A stretch of DNA of 64,000 nt from Chloroflexota bacterium (GTDB taxonomy: Bacteria; Chloroflexota; Dehalococcoidia; Lucifugimonadales; UBA3495), in the NCBI GenBank assembly GCA_028873965.1, contig JAPPMU010000020.1, positions 95,429 through 159,428 of the forward strand. Direction: 5' to 3'. Positions within the stretch are counted from its first letter, which is position 1; each line of letters opens with the position of its first letter. This document shows positions 7,268-14,455 of the stretch, piece after piece. The position numbers were made by a program, and so were the translations under genes. The notes under the pieces were generated by a model that saw only the letters and a program-made list of their open reading frames with translations, was not told where the DNA came from and did not search any database.

Positions 7268-8965
7268 ATGGCCCAACGAATGAAGGCAGGGGAGGCGGTG
7301 ATCGAGCTGCTGCGGCAGGAGGGAGTGAGCAAGATCTTTGGCATTGTGGGCTCGTCTTTCCTGGACGTACTGGACCCTCTTTACGACCGCGACGACATGG
7401 AGTTCGTGGGGGTGCGGCACGAGCAGGGCGCCGCGCTGATGGCCGACGGGTACAGCCGGATCGCCGGCGCGCCGTCGGTGTGCCTGGTGACCAACGGACC
7501 GGGCGTGCTGAACCTGACCTACGGCATCGGGTCCGCCTACGTGTCCCACTCGCCGGTGGTGGTGCTGGCGCCTTCGGCGTCGCGGGACCACCAGCACCTG
7601 GACTCGACCCAGGAGTTCGACCAGGTGGCGCTGTTTGAGCCGATCACCAAGGCCAGCTTCTCCATCAACAAGATTGAGCGGCTGCCGGACGCGCTGCGAC
7701 AGGCGTTCCGGATCGCCACTTCGGGAAAAATGGGACCGGTGCTGGTGGACATTCCCCGGGATCTGCTGCCGGGCGCGGAGGTTGACGTCGACCTGATGGC
7801 TCCCACAGCATACCGGACGGGACAGGGACATTCACGGGGCGACCGGGCGCAGGTGGAGGCCGCGGCGCAAGAGATTCTATCGGCGCAACGACCGGTGATC
7901 GTGGCCGGCGGCGGCGTGGAATGGAGCCTGGCGGACGCAGCGGTGGCCAGGCTTTCGGAGCTGACGGGCGCGCCCATCGTAACTTCCTATGGTCGAGCGG
8001 ACGCGGTGTCCAACGACCATCCCAACTATTTGGGTCACCTGGGTCGGCTGGGAGCGCAAGAAGCCATCGACGCGGTGAGGAACGCCGACGTAATCGTGGC
8101 GGCGGGTACACGGTTGGGACAGTCCACGACGTTCTTCGACAACCGATTTATTCCCGCCGACGCTCGCATTGTGCACATTGAAATTGATCCCAAGGAGATC
8201 GGGCGCATTTACCCGATCTCGGTGGGTGTCGAGGGTGACGTGGGCGCGGTGGTGGACGAGATCAACGGCATCGTGGCGGCAGCGGAACTTCGGCCGGATC
8301 CGGAATGGACGCGGCGCGTGGCCGGCTGGAACGCGGCGCGCGCGGCTCGCCTGCAGACGGAAGAGACGCTGACCGGAGACTACATCAAGCCGCAACGGGT
8401 TTACGCCGAGTTGCGCAAGGTAATGCCCCGGGACGCCATTATCGCGCTGGACGCAGGGTTGGCGCCGAACTTCGGGCAGGATCGTTTGAACTACTACCAG
8501 CCGCGCAGCCTAATCATGGCGCTGGACCTGGGAGGACTGGGATTCAGCTTCCCGGCGTCGATTGGGGCAAACTTCGCGGCGCCGGAGCGGCCGGTGGTGA
8601 ACTTCAACGGCGACGGCGGGTTCCTCTTTAACGCCCAGGAGTTCGAGACCGCGGTGCGCTACGGACTGAAGAACATATCGGTGGTGATGAACAACGATTG
8701 CTGGGGATCGGAGAAGGCCTACCAGAAGTACGCGTTCAACGAGCGGTACGTGGGGGCGGACACGGTGAACCCGCGGTTCGACAAGTACGCGGAGCTGTTC
8801 GGCGGCGCGGGATTTTATGTCGACCGGCCGGAGGATATTGCCGATGCGTTCGCGCAGGCGCTGGCGGTGGACGGGCCGAGCATTATCGAGATACCCACGG
8901 ACCCGGACGAAATGCCCCGGCCGGCGCGGCTGGCCGAGGTGCAGGCACCAAGCTCCGGCGGATAG
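7268..8965 (+). CDS. ThDP-dependent enzyme, acetolactate synthase-like
   Basis: A 565-residue enzyme with the three-domain layout of acetolactate synthase, benzoylformate decarboxylase and related ThDP enzymes. The N-terminal domain carries the catalytic glutamate in GVRHEQGAALMADGYSR and the TNGPGVLN strand; the C-terminal domain carries the ThDP/Mg motif GDGGFLFNAQEFETAVRYG...NN. ATG at 7268 is 9 bases after AAGGAG; a TTG two codons earlier is only 3 bases from it and is rejected. It is 5 bases upstream of a DUF971 gene, so the two are probably co-transcribed. No ilvN or ilvC lies near, so branched-chain synthesis is not implied; a decarboxylase or C-C ligase of a catabolic 2-oxoacid is as likely. 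Confidence 0.85.
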   Translation: MAQRMKAGEAVIELLRQEGVSKIFGIVGSSFLDVLDPLYDRDDMEFVGVRHEQGAALMADGYSRIAGAPSVCLVTNGPGVLNLTYGIGSAYVSHSPVVVLAPSASRDHQHLDSTQEFDQVALFEPITKASFSINKIERLPDALRQAFRIATSGKMGPVLVDIPRDLLPGAEVDVDLMAPTAYRTGQGHSRGDRAQVEAAAQEILSAQRPVIVAGGGVEWSLADAAVARLSELTGAPIVTSYGRADAVSNDHPNYLGHLGRLGAQEAIDAVRNADVIVAAGTRLGQSTTFFDNRFIPADARIVHIEIDPKEIGRIYPISVGVEGDVGAVVDEINGIVAAAELRPDPEWTRRVAGWNAARAARLQTEETLTGDYIKPQRVYAELRKVMPRDAIIALDAGLAPNFGQDRLNYYQPRSLIMALDLGGLGFSFPASIGANFAAPERPVVNFNGDGGFLFNAQEFETAVRYGLKNISVVMNNDCWGSEKAYQKYAFNERYVGADTVNPRFDKYAELFGGAGFYVDRPEDIADAFAQALAVDGPSIIEIPTDPDEMPRPARLAEVQAPSSGG

Positions 8966-8970
8966 CGACG

Positions 8971-9309
8971 ATGGCTACCAACGAGATAATCAAGCCGGTT
9001 GATGTGGACATCACCGGAAGTTCCATCATCATCAACTGGGACGACGGGCACCGGGGGATCTACCCGCACCGGATGCTGCGATTGCGCTGCCCGTGCGCGT
9101 CGTGCGTCGAGGAGATGACCGGCCGGGCGCTGCTTAATCCCGACTCGGTACCCCAGGACGTGCGGGCGCTGGACCAGATGGCGGTGGGACAATACGCGCT
9201 GCAATTCCTGTGGAGCGATGCGCACTACACCGGGATCTACACCTACCGGGCTTTACGGGCGGCCTGCACGTGCATAGCGTGCAATGAGGCCAGGGCCAGG
9301 CTGCCTTAA
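8971..9309 (+). CDS. DUF971 (gamma-butyrobetaine hydroxylase-like N-terminal domain) protein
   Basis: A 112-residue single-domain protein. The WDDGHRGIYPHRMLRLRCPCASCVEE segment is the hallmark of DUF971, a small domain with clustered cysteines also found fused to Mrp/ApbC ATPases and to gamma-butyrobetaine hydroxylase. A second cysteine pair, CTCIAC, lies near the C-terminus. An iron-sulfur or zinc-related role is suspected for the family. Starts 5 bases after the ThDP enzyme stop. Its stop codon overlaps the stop of the convergent FmdB-type gene (TTAA at 9306-9309). Confidence 0.85.
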   Translation: MATNEIIKPVDVDITGSSIIINWDDGHRGIYPHRMLRLRCPCASCVEEMTGRALLNPDSVPQDVRALDQMAVGQYALQFLWSDAHYTGIYTYRALRAACTCIACNEARARLP

Positions 9310-9563
9310 GCTGCGGGTTGGCCGGCGTCGGGTTGCTGCGTTTCACCCGCAGTACCGGAGCGATTCCCTCGGAAAGTCTGTCCGGGACGGTTCCGGAGCT
9401 TGGGTGAAGTGAACGTATCCGACTTGAAGGAAAAGTTGGATATCTGCCGGCTGGCGGGTTTGCCGCACGCCTTGCAATCGATGGGATCATCGGCGCGGGA
9501 AACGGGCCGAATGGACTCGAACTCGTTGCCACACTCGGGGCACCGGTACTCGTAGATTGGCAT
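9306..9563 (-). CDS. FmdB-type zinc ribbon protein
   Basis: An 85-residue protein starting MPIYEYRCPECG, the signature of the FmdB/CxxC putative regulatory family. Two CxxC pairs (residues 8/11 and 30/33) form a zinc ribbon, followed by an IS-F-F-SDTFTSPKL-type stretch and a low-complexity tail. ATG at 9563 has GGAGGTG upstream. Family members are regarded as small regulators; no specific partner can be named. Shares its last bases with the convergent DUF971 gene. Confidence 0.88.
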   Translation of the reverse strand: MPIYEYRCPECGNEFESIRPVSRADDPIDCKACGKPASRQISNFSFKSDTFTSPKLRNRPGQTFRGNRSGTAGETQQPDAGQPAA

Positions 9564-9626
9564 AGACACCTCCCACTGTGGATTATATCCTAACCCAATT
9601 TTGCGCCAGAGGTTGAGGACGGCATC

Positions 9627-10745
9627 ATGAGCGACCAAGCGGCAGACGTAGTCATCATCGGTGGGGGAGCGGCAGGCTGCGCCGCCGCCTACTACCTGGG
9701 GGTCAACGGGGTGAAAGCCACCGTTATCGAACGAGAAGGAGTTGCCAGCCACGCGTCGGGATACAACGCCGGTGGGCTCAATCCCCTGGAAGGACACGGT
9801 TGGCCGGAACCGCTGCAACCCATGGCGCTGCAAAGTTTCGCGTTGCACAAGGAGCTTTGGGACGCGCTGCCGGCGGAGACCGGAATCGACTACAACGGCC
9901 GGATAATGTCGATCCTCAAGGTGGCCCTTGACCCCGAGGACCTGGACGATCTGCGGGCCACGTTGGAAACCTTCAACAGCGCGCCGGAGCCGGGATTCTC
10001 CGCGGAGTGGCTGGAACGCGAGGATGTTCTCGCCCTGGAACCGCGCATCACCCCCGAGGTCATCGCCGGGATCCGGGCGGTAGGCAACGGAGCATTGGAC
10101 GGGCTGGAGTTCACGCAGGCGCTGGCCGCCGGGGCGGAACGACTGGGCGCGACAGTGGTCACGGGCAGCGCGGTGGGATTCCGGCTGGGAAATGGAAAGG
10201 TGGAGTCGGTGGTAACCAACGACGGCGAAATCGCCTGCGGGGCGGTCCTCATCGCGGCCGGGCCGTGGTGCCGGACCGCAGAGCAATGGCTGGACATCGC
10301 GATACCGGTGGATCCGCTGAAGGGGCAGATCATCAGGGTGCGGCCGGACGGCCCGGGGCTGAACCACGAGCTCATCGGCGGCGGCAGCTCGATGTACGCG
10401 AAGACCGACGGACTGATCTGGTGCGGCGCCACCGAAGAGGAAGTGGGATTCGACCTGTCGCTGACCGATGAGGCGCGGGACGACATCATGCGTCGGGCGA
10501 CGCGATTGATGCCGGCGCTGAGCGGCGCGGAGCAGGTGCTGCACACCGCGTGTCTGCGGCCCGTTACGCCGGACTGGCTGCCCATTGTGGGACAGGCGCC
10601 GGGTTGGGACAACGTGTACATCTGCACCGGAGGCCAGAAGAAAGGCATTCTGCTGGGGCCTGCCATGGGCAAGGGCATCGCGGAGGTCATCGCCTCGGGC
10701 AGCACCGACATCAGCTTGAAAGGGTGCGACCCGGCCCGGTTCTGA
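9627..10745 (+). CDS. FAD-dependent amino-acid/amine oxidoreductase (DadA/glycine oxidase family)
   Basis: A 372-residue flavoprotein of the DAO fold. The N-terminal dinucleotide motif VVIIGGGAAGCAAAYYLG is followed by the FAD ribose glutamate in VIERE. The C-terminal part shows the family's RPVTPDWLPIVGQAP segment and the CTGGQKKGILLGPAMGK loop that closes over the flavin. Expected to oxidise a D-amino acid, glycine, sarcosine or similar secondary amine to an imine; the substrate is not readable. Divergent from the FmdB-type gene across a 63-base gap. Confidence 0.87.
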   Translation: MSDQAADVVIIGGGAAGCAAAYYLGVNGVKATVIEREGVASHASGYNAGGLNPLEGHGWPEPLQPMALQSFALHKELWDALPAETGIDYNGRIMSILKVALDPEDLDDLRATLETFNSAPEPGFSAEWLEREDVLALEPRITPEVIAGIRAVGNGALDGLEFTQALAAGAERLGATVVTGSAVGFRLGNGKVESVVTNDGEIACGAVLIAAGPWCRTAEQWLDIAIPVDPLKGQIIRVRPDGPGLNHELIGGGSSMYAKTDGLIWCGATEEEVGFDLSLTDEARDDIMRRATRLMPALSGAEQVLHTACLRPVTPDWLPIVGQAPGWDNVYICTGGQKKGILLGPAMGKGIAEVIASGSTDISLKGCDPARF

Positions 10746-10785
10746 CGGCGGGCCGGCTCTGGAATTAGCAACCGGTGAACGCGCT

Positions 10786-11265
10786 TTGTCCGACAACGAG
10801 GACAACCGCCCGCCAGGAAACCGGCCGAGGAGCGTGTGGGACATACCCGGCGAATGGGCCCGGGCATGGATTACGATTTTCACTGTCCTCTCTGCCGCCG
10901 GGTTCGTTGTCGTCATACTTGACCAGATTTACGGATGGGCAACCACAGGTTTCATCATTGCCGTTATTATGGTGATGGCGGTGGTCTTCGCAGTAGCGGC
11001 AGTTTCGGCTTTTCTCATTCTCAGAGGGGTGACGGTTCTCATCATGCTTGCACACTGGATTGGTCAGCAAACTGAAAAACTGCGGGCGCGCCAAAGGTCA
11101 GAAGGCCGCGCCGAAGGCATGGAAGAAGGCCGCGCCGAAGGCATTGAGGACGGCCGTGCCGAAAGGGATGCCGAATGGCAGGAATGGTACCAGCGGCAGA
11201 TCGACCGCGGCGCGGCGCTGGATGACCCGCCACCGCAACGAAAGGACCCGGATGACGGGGAGTAA
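10786..11265 (+). CDS. small two-TM membrane protein with charged EGRAEG-repeat tail
   Basis: A 159-residue protein with two predicted membrane spans (about residues 28-48 and 56-80), a short amphipathic segment HWIGQQTEKLRAR and a highly charged tail containing three copies of an EGRAEG-like unit ending in AEWQEWYQRQIDRG and an acidic finish. The TTG start at 10786 is chosen because GGTGA lies 8 bases upstream. No family recognised. The last 240 bases are duplicated directly downstream. A protein with similar layout is encoded at 18719-19207. Confidence 0.6.
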   Translation: MSDNEDNRPPGNRPRSVWDIPGEWARAWITIFTVLSAAGFVVVILDQIYGWATTGFIIAVIMVMAVVFAVAAVSAFLILRGVTVLIMLAHWIGQQTEKLRARQRSEGRAEGMEEGRAEGIEDGRAERDAEWQEWYQRQIDRGAALDDPPPQRKDPDDGE

Positions 11266-11277
11266 AGCCGTGCGCGC

Positions 11278-11477
11278 TTCTCAAAAGGGTGACGGCTCTC
11301 ATCATGCTTGCGCACTGGATTGGCCAGCAAACTGAAAAACTGCGGGCGCGCCAAAAGTCAGAAGGCCGCGCCGAAAGGGATGCCGAATGGCAGGAATGGT
11401 ACCAGCGGCAGATCGACCGCGGCGTGGCCTTGGATGATCCGCCGCCGCAACGGAGAAACCCGGATGACGAGGAGTGA
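11278..11477 (+). pseudogene. tandem duplicate of the 3-prime end of the preceding membrane-protein gene
   Basis: Bases 11278-11477 repeat 11018-11265 at an offset of 260 bp at the left end, with about 90% identity but lacking 48 bases that encode one EGMEEGRAEGIEDGRA block. The copy stays open, ends in its own stop, and could only be translated from a GTG at 11289 with no properly spaced ribosome site, or from ATG 11304. It encodes about 58-62 residues with no membrane span. Most likely a non-functional tail copy left by duplication; it ends 3 bases before the next gene. Confidence 0.75.
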
Positions 11478-11480
11478 ACC

Positions 11481-13763
11481 ATGACTACGAACGGCGCTTC
11501 AGGCGCGTTGCGAGACATCCACGTAGTGGAGTTCGGGCAGTACGTGCCCGGGCCAATGCTGGGCATGCTGCTGGCCGACCAGGGCGCGCACGTGATCAAG
11601 GTGGAGCGACCGGGCGGCGATCCGGCGCGGTCGGAGCCCGCCTTTGCCACGTGGAACCGGGGCAAGCGCTCGGTGATGCTGGACCTGAAGACTGACGCCG
11701 GTCGCGAGAACGCCCGCCGGCTGGCCGCCAACGCCGACGTGGTAATCGAAAACTTCCGGCCGGGTGTCGCGGACAGGCTTGGGATCGGATACGAAGAGCT
11801 GTCAGCGAACAACCGGCGGCTGATCTACTGTTCCTTGCCCGGGTACGGCGAAGAACACCCGAGCCGCAATGAGCCGGGCTGGGATCCGGTCATCAGTGCG
11901 GAGACGGGGTTCTACCCCGAGACTTCGGAAAGCGACGGCGAGCCGCTGTTCACGCCGCTGCCCATTGCCAGCACCTTCTCGGCGCTGCTGGGATCGGTCT
12001 CCGTAGCCATGGCGATCAACGCGCGGGACAAGTCGGGCACGGGGCAACGGATCGAAGTGCCGCTGCACTCGGCGATGTTCACCGCCATGGGCAGCCGGAT
12101 CATCAAGTTCAACAACTATGAATACGTGGACCTGTTCGACTTCCCGCGGACGGTGATGTCGCACCCGTACCAGTGCGCCGACGGCCGGTGGGTGTACCAC
12201 CACGGGATGTTCGAGCGGTTCGCGCGGCAGACGCTGACGGCGGCGGGCAAGACCGAATGGATCGAAGAGGCCACGTCGCTGTTCGGCCGGCCGGTGGACG
12301 CGGACACGCTGGCATTCTGGCAGGACCGATTCGCCGAGATGTTCAAAGAGCGCACGGCCTGGCAGTGGGAGGCGGACATCAACGCGCAGGGCGGGGCGTG
12401 CACGGTGTGCAAGACCGTGGACGAGTGGCTGGTGCACGAGCACGCGGTGGACGCGAAGATGGTCGTCGAGGTGGAGGACGCCGAGCACGGCACGATGAAG
12501 CAGCCGGGCGTGCAGGTCAGGCTCCGGGGGACGCCGGGCACCGTCCAGGGTCGGGCTCCCAAATTGGGAGAGCACACCGACGAGGTGCTGGCTGAGATGG
12601 AAAGCGCGCCGGCGCGAGCGGCCGCCGGCAACGGAAACAGCGACGTCATGTCCGCGCTGGAAGGAGTCAGGGTGCTGGATCTGTGCATCATCCTGGCCGG
12701 ACCGACCTGCGGGCGGACGCTGGGCGAGTTCGGCGCCGACGTGATCAAGATCGACGACCCGACGCGCATCCTAGATCCCATCGGGTACATCGACGTCAAC
12801 CGGGGCAAGCGCAGCATCATGCTCAACCTCAAGACCGAGGAGGGCCGGGACGTTTTCTGGAAGCTGGTCGAGTCGGCCGACGTGATCGTGGAGAACAACC
12901 GCAAGTCGGCGGTGCAACGGTTGGGCCTGGGTTACGAGGAGGTCAAGAAGGTCAAGCCGGACATCGTGTACGCGTCGCTGAACGCCTTCGGGTACGACGG
13001 GCCGTGGTCGGAGCGGGCCGGCTGGGAACAGCTGGCGCAGGGCACCAGCGGGATGCAGGTACGGCGCGGCGGCAGGGACGGCAAGCCGATGCTGGCGCCC
13101 TACGCGGTGAATGACTACGGCACCGGCCTCATGGGAGCCTACGCCGTGGCACTGGCGCTACACGAGCGTAACCGGACCGGCAAGGGTCAGTCGGTGGACA
13201 GCGGGCTGGCGCTGACCGCCGGTATCCTGCAATCGCCCTATTTCCTGGACTACGAGGGATACCGGCGCGAGGATATCGAGGGAACGGACGCGCGCGGATA
13301 CTCAGCGGGTTCACGCTTGTACCAAGCGGCTGACGGATGGCTGTACGTCCATTGTCCCGACGGCGCCGCCTACGGGTCGTTGTTGTCCGCGTTGAATTTC
13401 CGGGACATCCACCACGACAGCGACGCGATCGCCGAGGTAATTCGGGGCAACAGCATCGAGCACTGGATGCAGGAGTTGCGTCCGCTGGGGGTTTCGGTTT
13501 CGCCGAACCTGACGATGGAGGACTACCGGCACGACCCGGTGGTGCGCGACGCGGGTTTCGTGGTGACGCGAGACCACACGGTGTGGGGCAGCGTGGACCA
13601 CTCGGGCACCACGGCGCGGCTGTCGGCGACGCCGCCGCGGCTGGGTCCGCCGGCCCCGTGGTTCGGGATGCACACGGACGAGATCCTGGCGGAAGCGGGA
13701 TACTCGGCGGCGCAGATCGAGGCGCTGAAGGCCTCGGGGGCGGCGGTGACGCGGAGCCCGTAA
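11481..13763 (+). CDS. tandem double-domain CaiB/BaiF (class III CoA-transferase family) protein
   Basis: A 760-residue protein of two complete CaiB/BaiF domains (about 1-375 and 388-760), each about the length of one ordinary family member. Both start with the family's opening (HVVEFGQYVPGPMLGMLLADQGAHVIKVE; GVRVLDLCIILAGPTCGRTLGEFGADVIKID) and contain RGKRS.MLDLKT/NLKT and a helix with the DVVIENFRP or DVIVENNRK segment. The family's catalytic aspartate lies shortly after the G-Q-x-V strand; aligned by eye the position is Ser in the first domain (EVPLHSAMF) and Leu in the second (DSGLALTAG). The protein may therefore use a different nucleophile or not be a transferase. ATG at 11481 follows GGAG. 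The last 14 codons are repeated at the end of brnA. Confidence 0.85.
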   Translation: MTTNGASGALRDIHVVEFGQYVPGPMLGMLLADQGAHVIKVERPGGDPARSEPAFATWNRGKRSVMLDLKTDAGRENARRLAANADVVIENFRPGVADRLGIGYEELSANNRRLIYCSLPGYGEEHPSRNEPGWDPVISAETGFYPETSESDGEPLFTPLPIASTFSALLGSVSVAMAINARDKSGTGQRIEVPLHSAMFTAMGSRIIKFNNYEYVDLFDFPRTVMSHPYQCADGRWVYHHGMFERFARQTLTAAGKTEWIEEATSLFGRPVDADTLAFWQDRFAEMFKERTAWQWEADINAQGGACTVCKTVDEWLVHEHAVDAKMVVEVEDAEHGTMKQPGVQVRLRGTPGTVQGRAPKLGEHTDEVLAEMESAPARAAAGNGNSDVMSALEGVRVLDLCIILAGPTCGRTLGEFGADVIKIDDPTRILDPIGYIDVNRGKRSIMLNLKTEEGRDVFWKLVESADVIVENNRKSAVQRLGLGYEEVKKVKPDIVYASLNAFGYDGPWSERAGWEQLAQGTSGMQVRRGGRDGKPMLAPYAVNDYGTGLMGAYAVALALHERNRTGKGQSVDSGLALTAGILQSPYFLDYEGYRREDIEGTDARGYSAGSRLYQAADGWLYVHCPDGAAYGSLLSALNFRDIHHDSDAIAEVIRGNSIEHWMQELRPLGVSVSPNLTMEDYRHDPVVRDAGFVVTRDHTVWGSVDHSGTTARLSATPPRLGPPAPWFGMHTDEILAEAGYSAAQIEALKASGAAVTRSP
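13722..13763 (+). repeat. direct repeat copy 1: 3-prime end of the CoA-transferase-family gene
   Basis: 42 bases, the last 14 codons including the stop. Matches 14403-14444 at 39 of 42 positions; the last 24 bases are identical. The two copies flank brnT/brnA exactly. Confidence 0.9.
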
Positions 13764-13810
13764 TGGCGTATCGCTGTCTGGCGTAGTACCGTCGAATCGT
13801 CAGGTGGCCT

Positions 13811-14080
13811 GTGATCTACGAGTGGGACGAAGCCAAGCGCCGTGACACGATGGAGCAACGGAGCATTGACTTCGCTGACTTGAACCACTTTGAGTGGGAT
13901 ACAGCGATCCATCGCCGCAGCGACCGCCAGGGCGAAGTCAGGTGGGCCAGCCTCGGCTACATATCCGGCAGACTGCATCACGTGGTATGGACGGAGCGCG
14001 GCGACAACGTCCGCATCGTCAGCCTGAGGGTAGCCAGCGTTAGGGAAAGGAGAGATTATGAGCACGCCCGCGGACGCTAA
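13811..14080 (+). CDS. brnT: BrnT-family toxin (DUF497)
   Basis: An 89-residue member of the BrnT RNase-toxin family, whose members cleave RNA and are neutralised by BrnA. The opening IYEWDEAKRRDTMEQRSIDFADL and the closing strand-helix VRIVSLRVASVRERRDYE match the family order (fEWDeaK, then HGVsF, then IRIISaRkAs..ErrxY). The start is GTG at 13811. The coding region overlaps the next gene by 23 bases, as usual for brnT/brnA. Inserted between a metabolic gene and a restriction gene. Confidence 0.82.
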   Translation: MIYEWDEAKRRDTMEQRSIDFADLNHFEWDTAIHRRSDRQGEVRWASLGYISGRLHHVVWTERGDNVRIVSLRVASVRERRDYEHARGR

Positions 14081-14444
14081 CCGCGACCGATTACCCTTCA
14101 CGGAATACGCCCAGGCGGCGTTGGAGAGGGAAGCAGAACAGAGCGGCCATCCTGACGCCGCCAGGCTCTCCTTTGAGGAACTGGCGGCCAGCACGATGAC
14201 TTTCGACGAGGTGGCCGCGCAGTATGGCGAGGAGACTGCCGTCAACATCGTTATCGCCAGAGACCCCGACGCCCCGGAATGGACCCCGGAAGATTTCGCC
14301 CAGGCCCGGCCCACCGGCGAGGTTGTCCCCCACGTCCTGGAACGATGGCGGCGAGCTAAACCCAGCGCGCCCGACGAAGGGAAAACCCCTGCCGAGGAGG
14401 CTGCGTTGAAGGCTTCGGGAGCGGCGGTGACGCGGAGCCCGTAA
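14058..14444 (+). CDS. BrnA-like antitoxin with a captured C-terminal tail
   Basis: A 128-residue partner of BrnT. The segment VNIVIARDPDAPEWTPEDFAQARP is typical of BrnA (DUF4415) antitoxins. The usual C-terminal ribbon-helix-helix DNA-binding domain is not evident. The last 13 residues, ALKASGAAVTRSP, are the same as the C-terminus of the CoA-transferase-family protein encoded just upstream and come from a 42-base duplicate of that gene's end. The true antitoxin end has thus been replaced or extended. Expected to bind BrnT and to repress the pair. Confidence 0.7.
   Translation: MSTPADANRDRLPFTEYAQAALEREAEQSGHPDAARLSFEELAASTMTFDEVAAQYGEETAVNIVIARDPDAPEWTPEDFAQARPTGEVVPHVLERWRRAKPSAPDEGKTPAEEAALKASGAAVTRSP
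14403..14444 (+). repeat. direct repeat copy 2: CoA-transferase gene end fused in frame to brnA
   Basis: Second copy of the 42-base gene-end sequence at 13722-13763, offset 681 bp. It keeps the same reading frame and stop codon, now serving as the end of brnA. Confidence 0.9.
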
Positions 14445-14455
14445 AAGCGACGACG

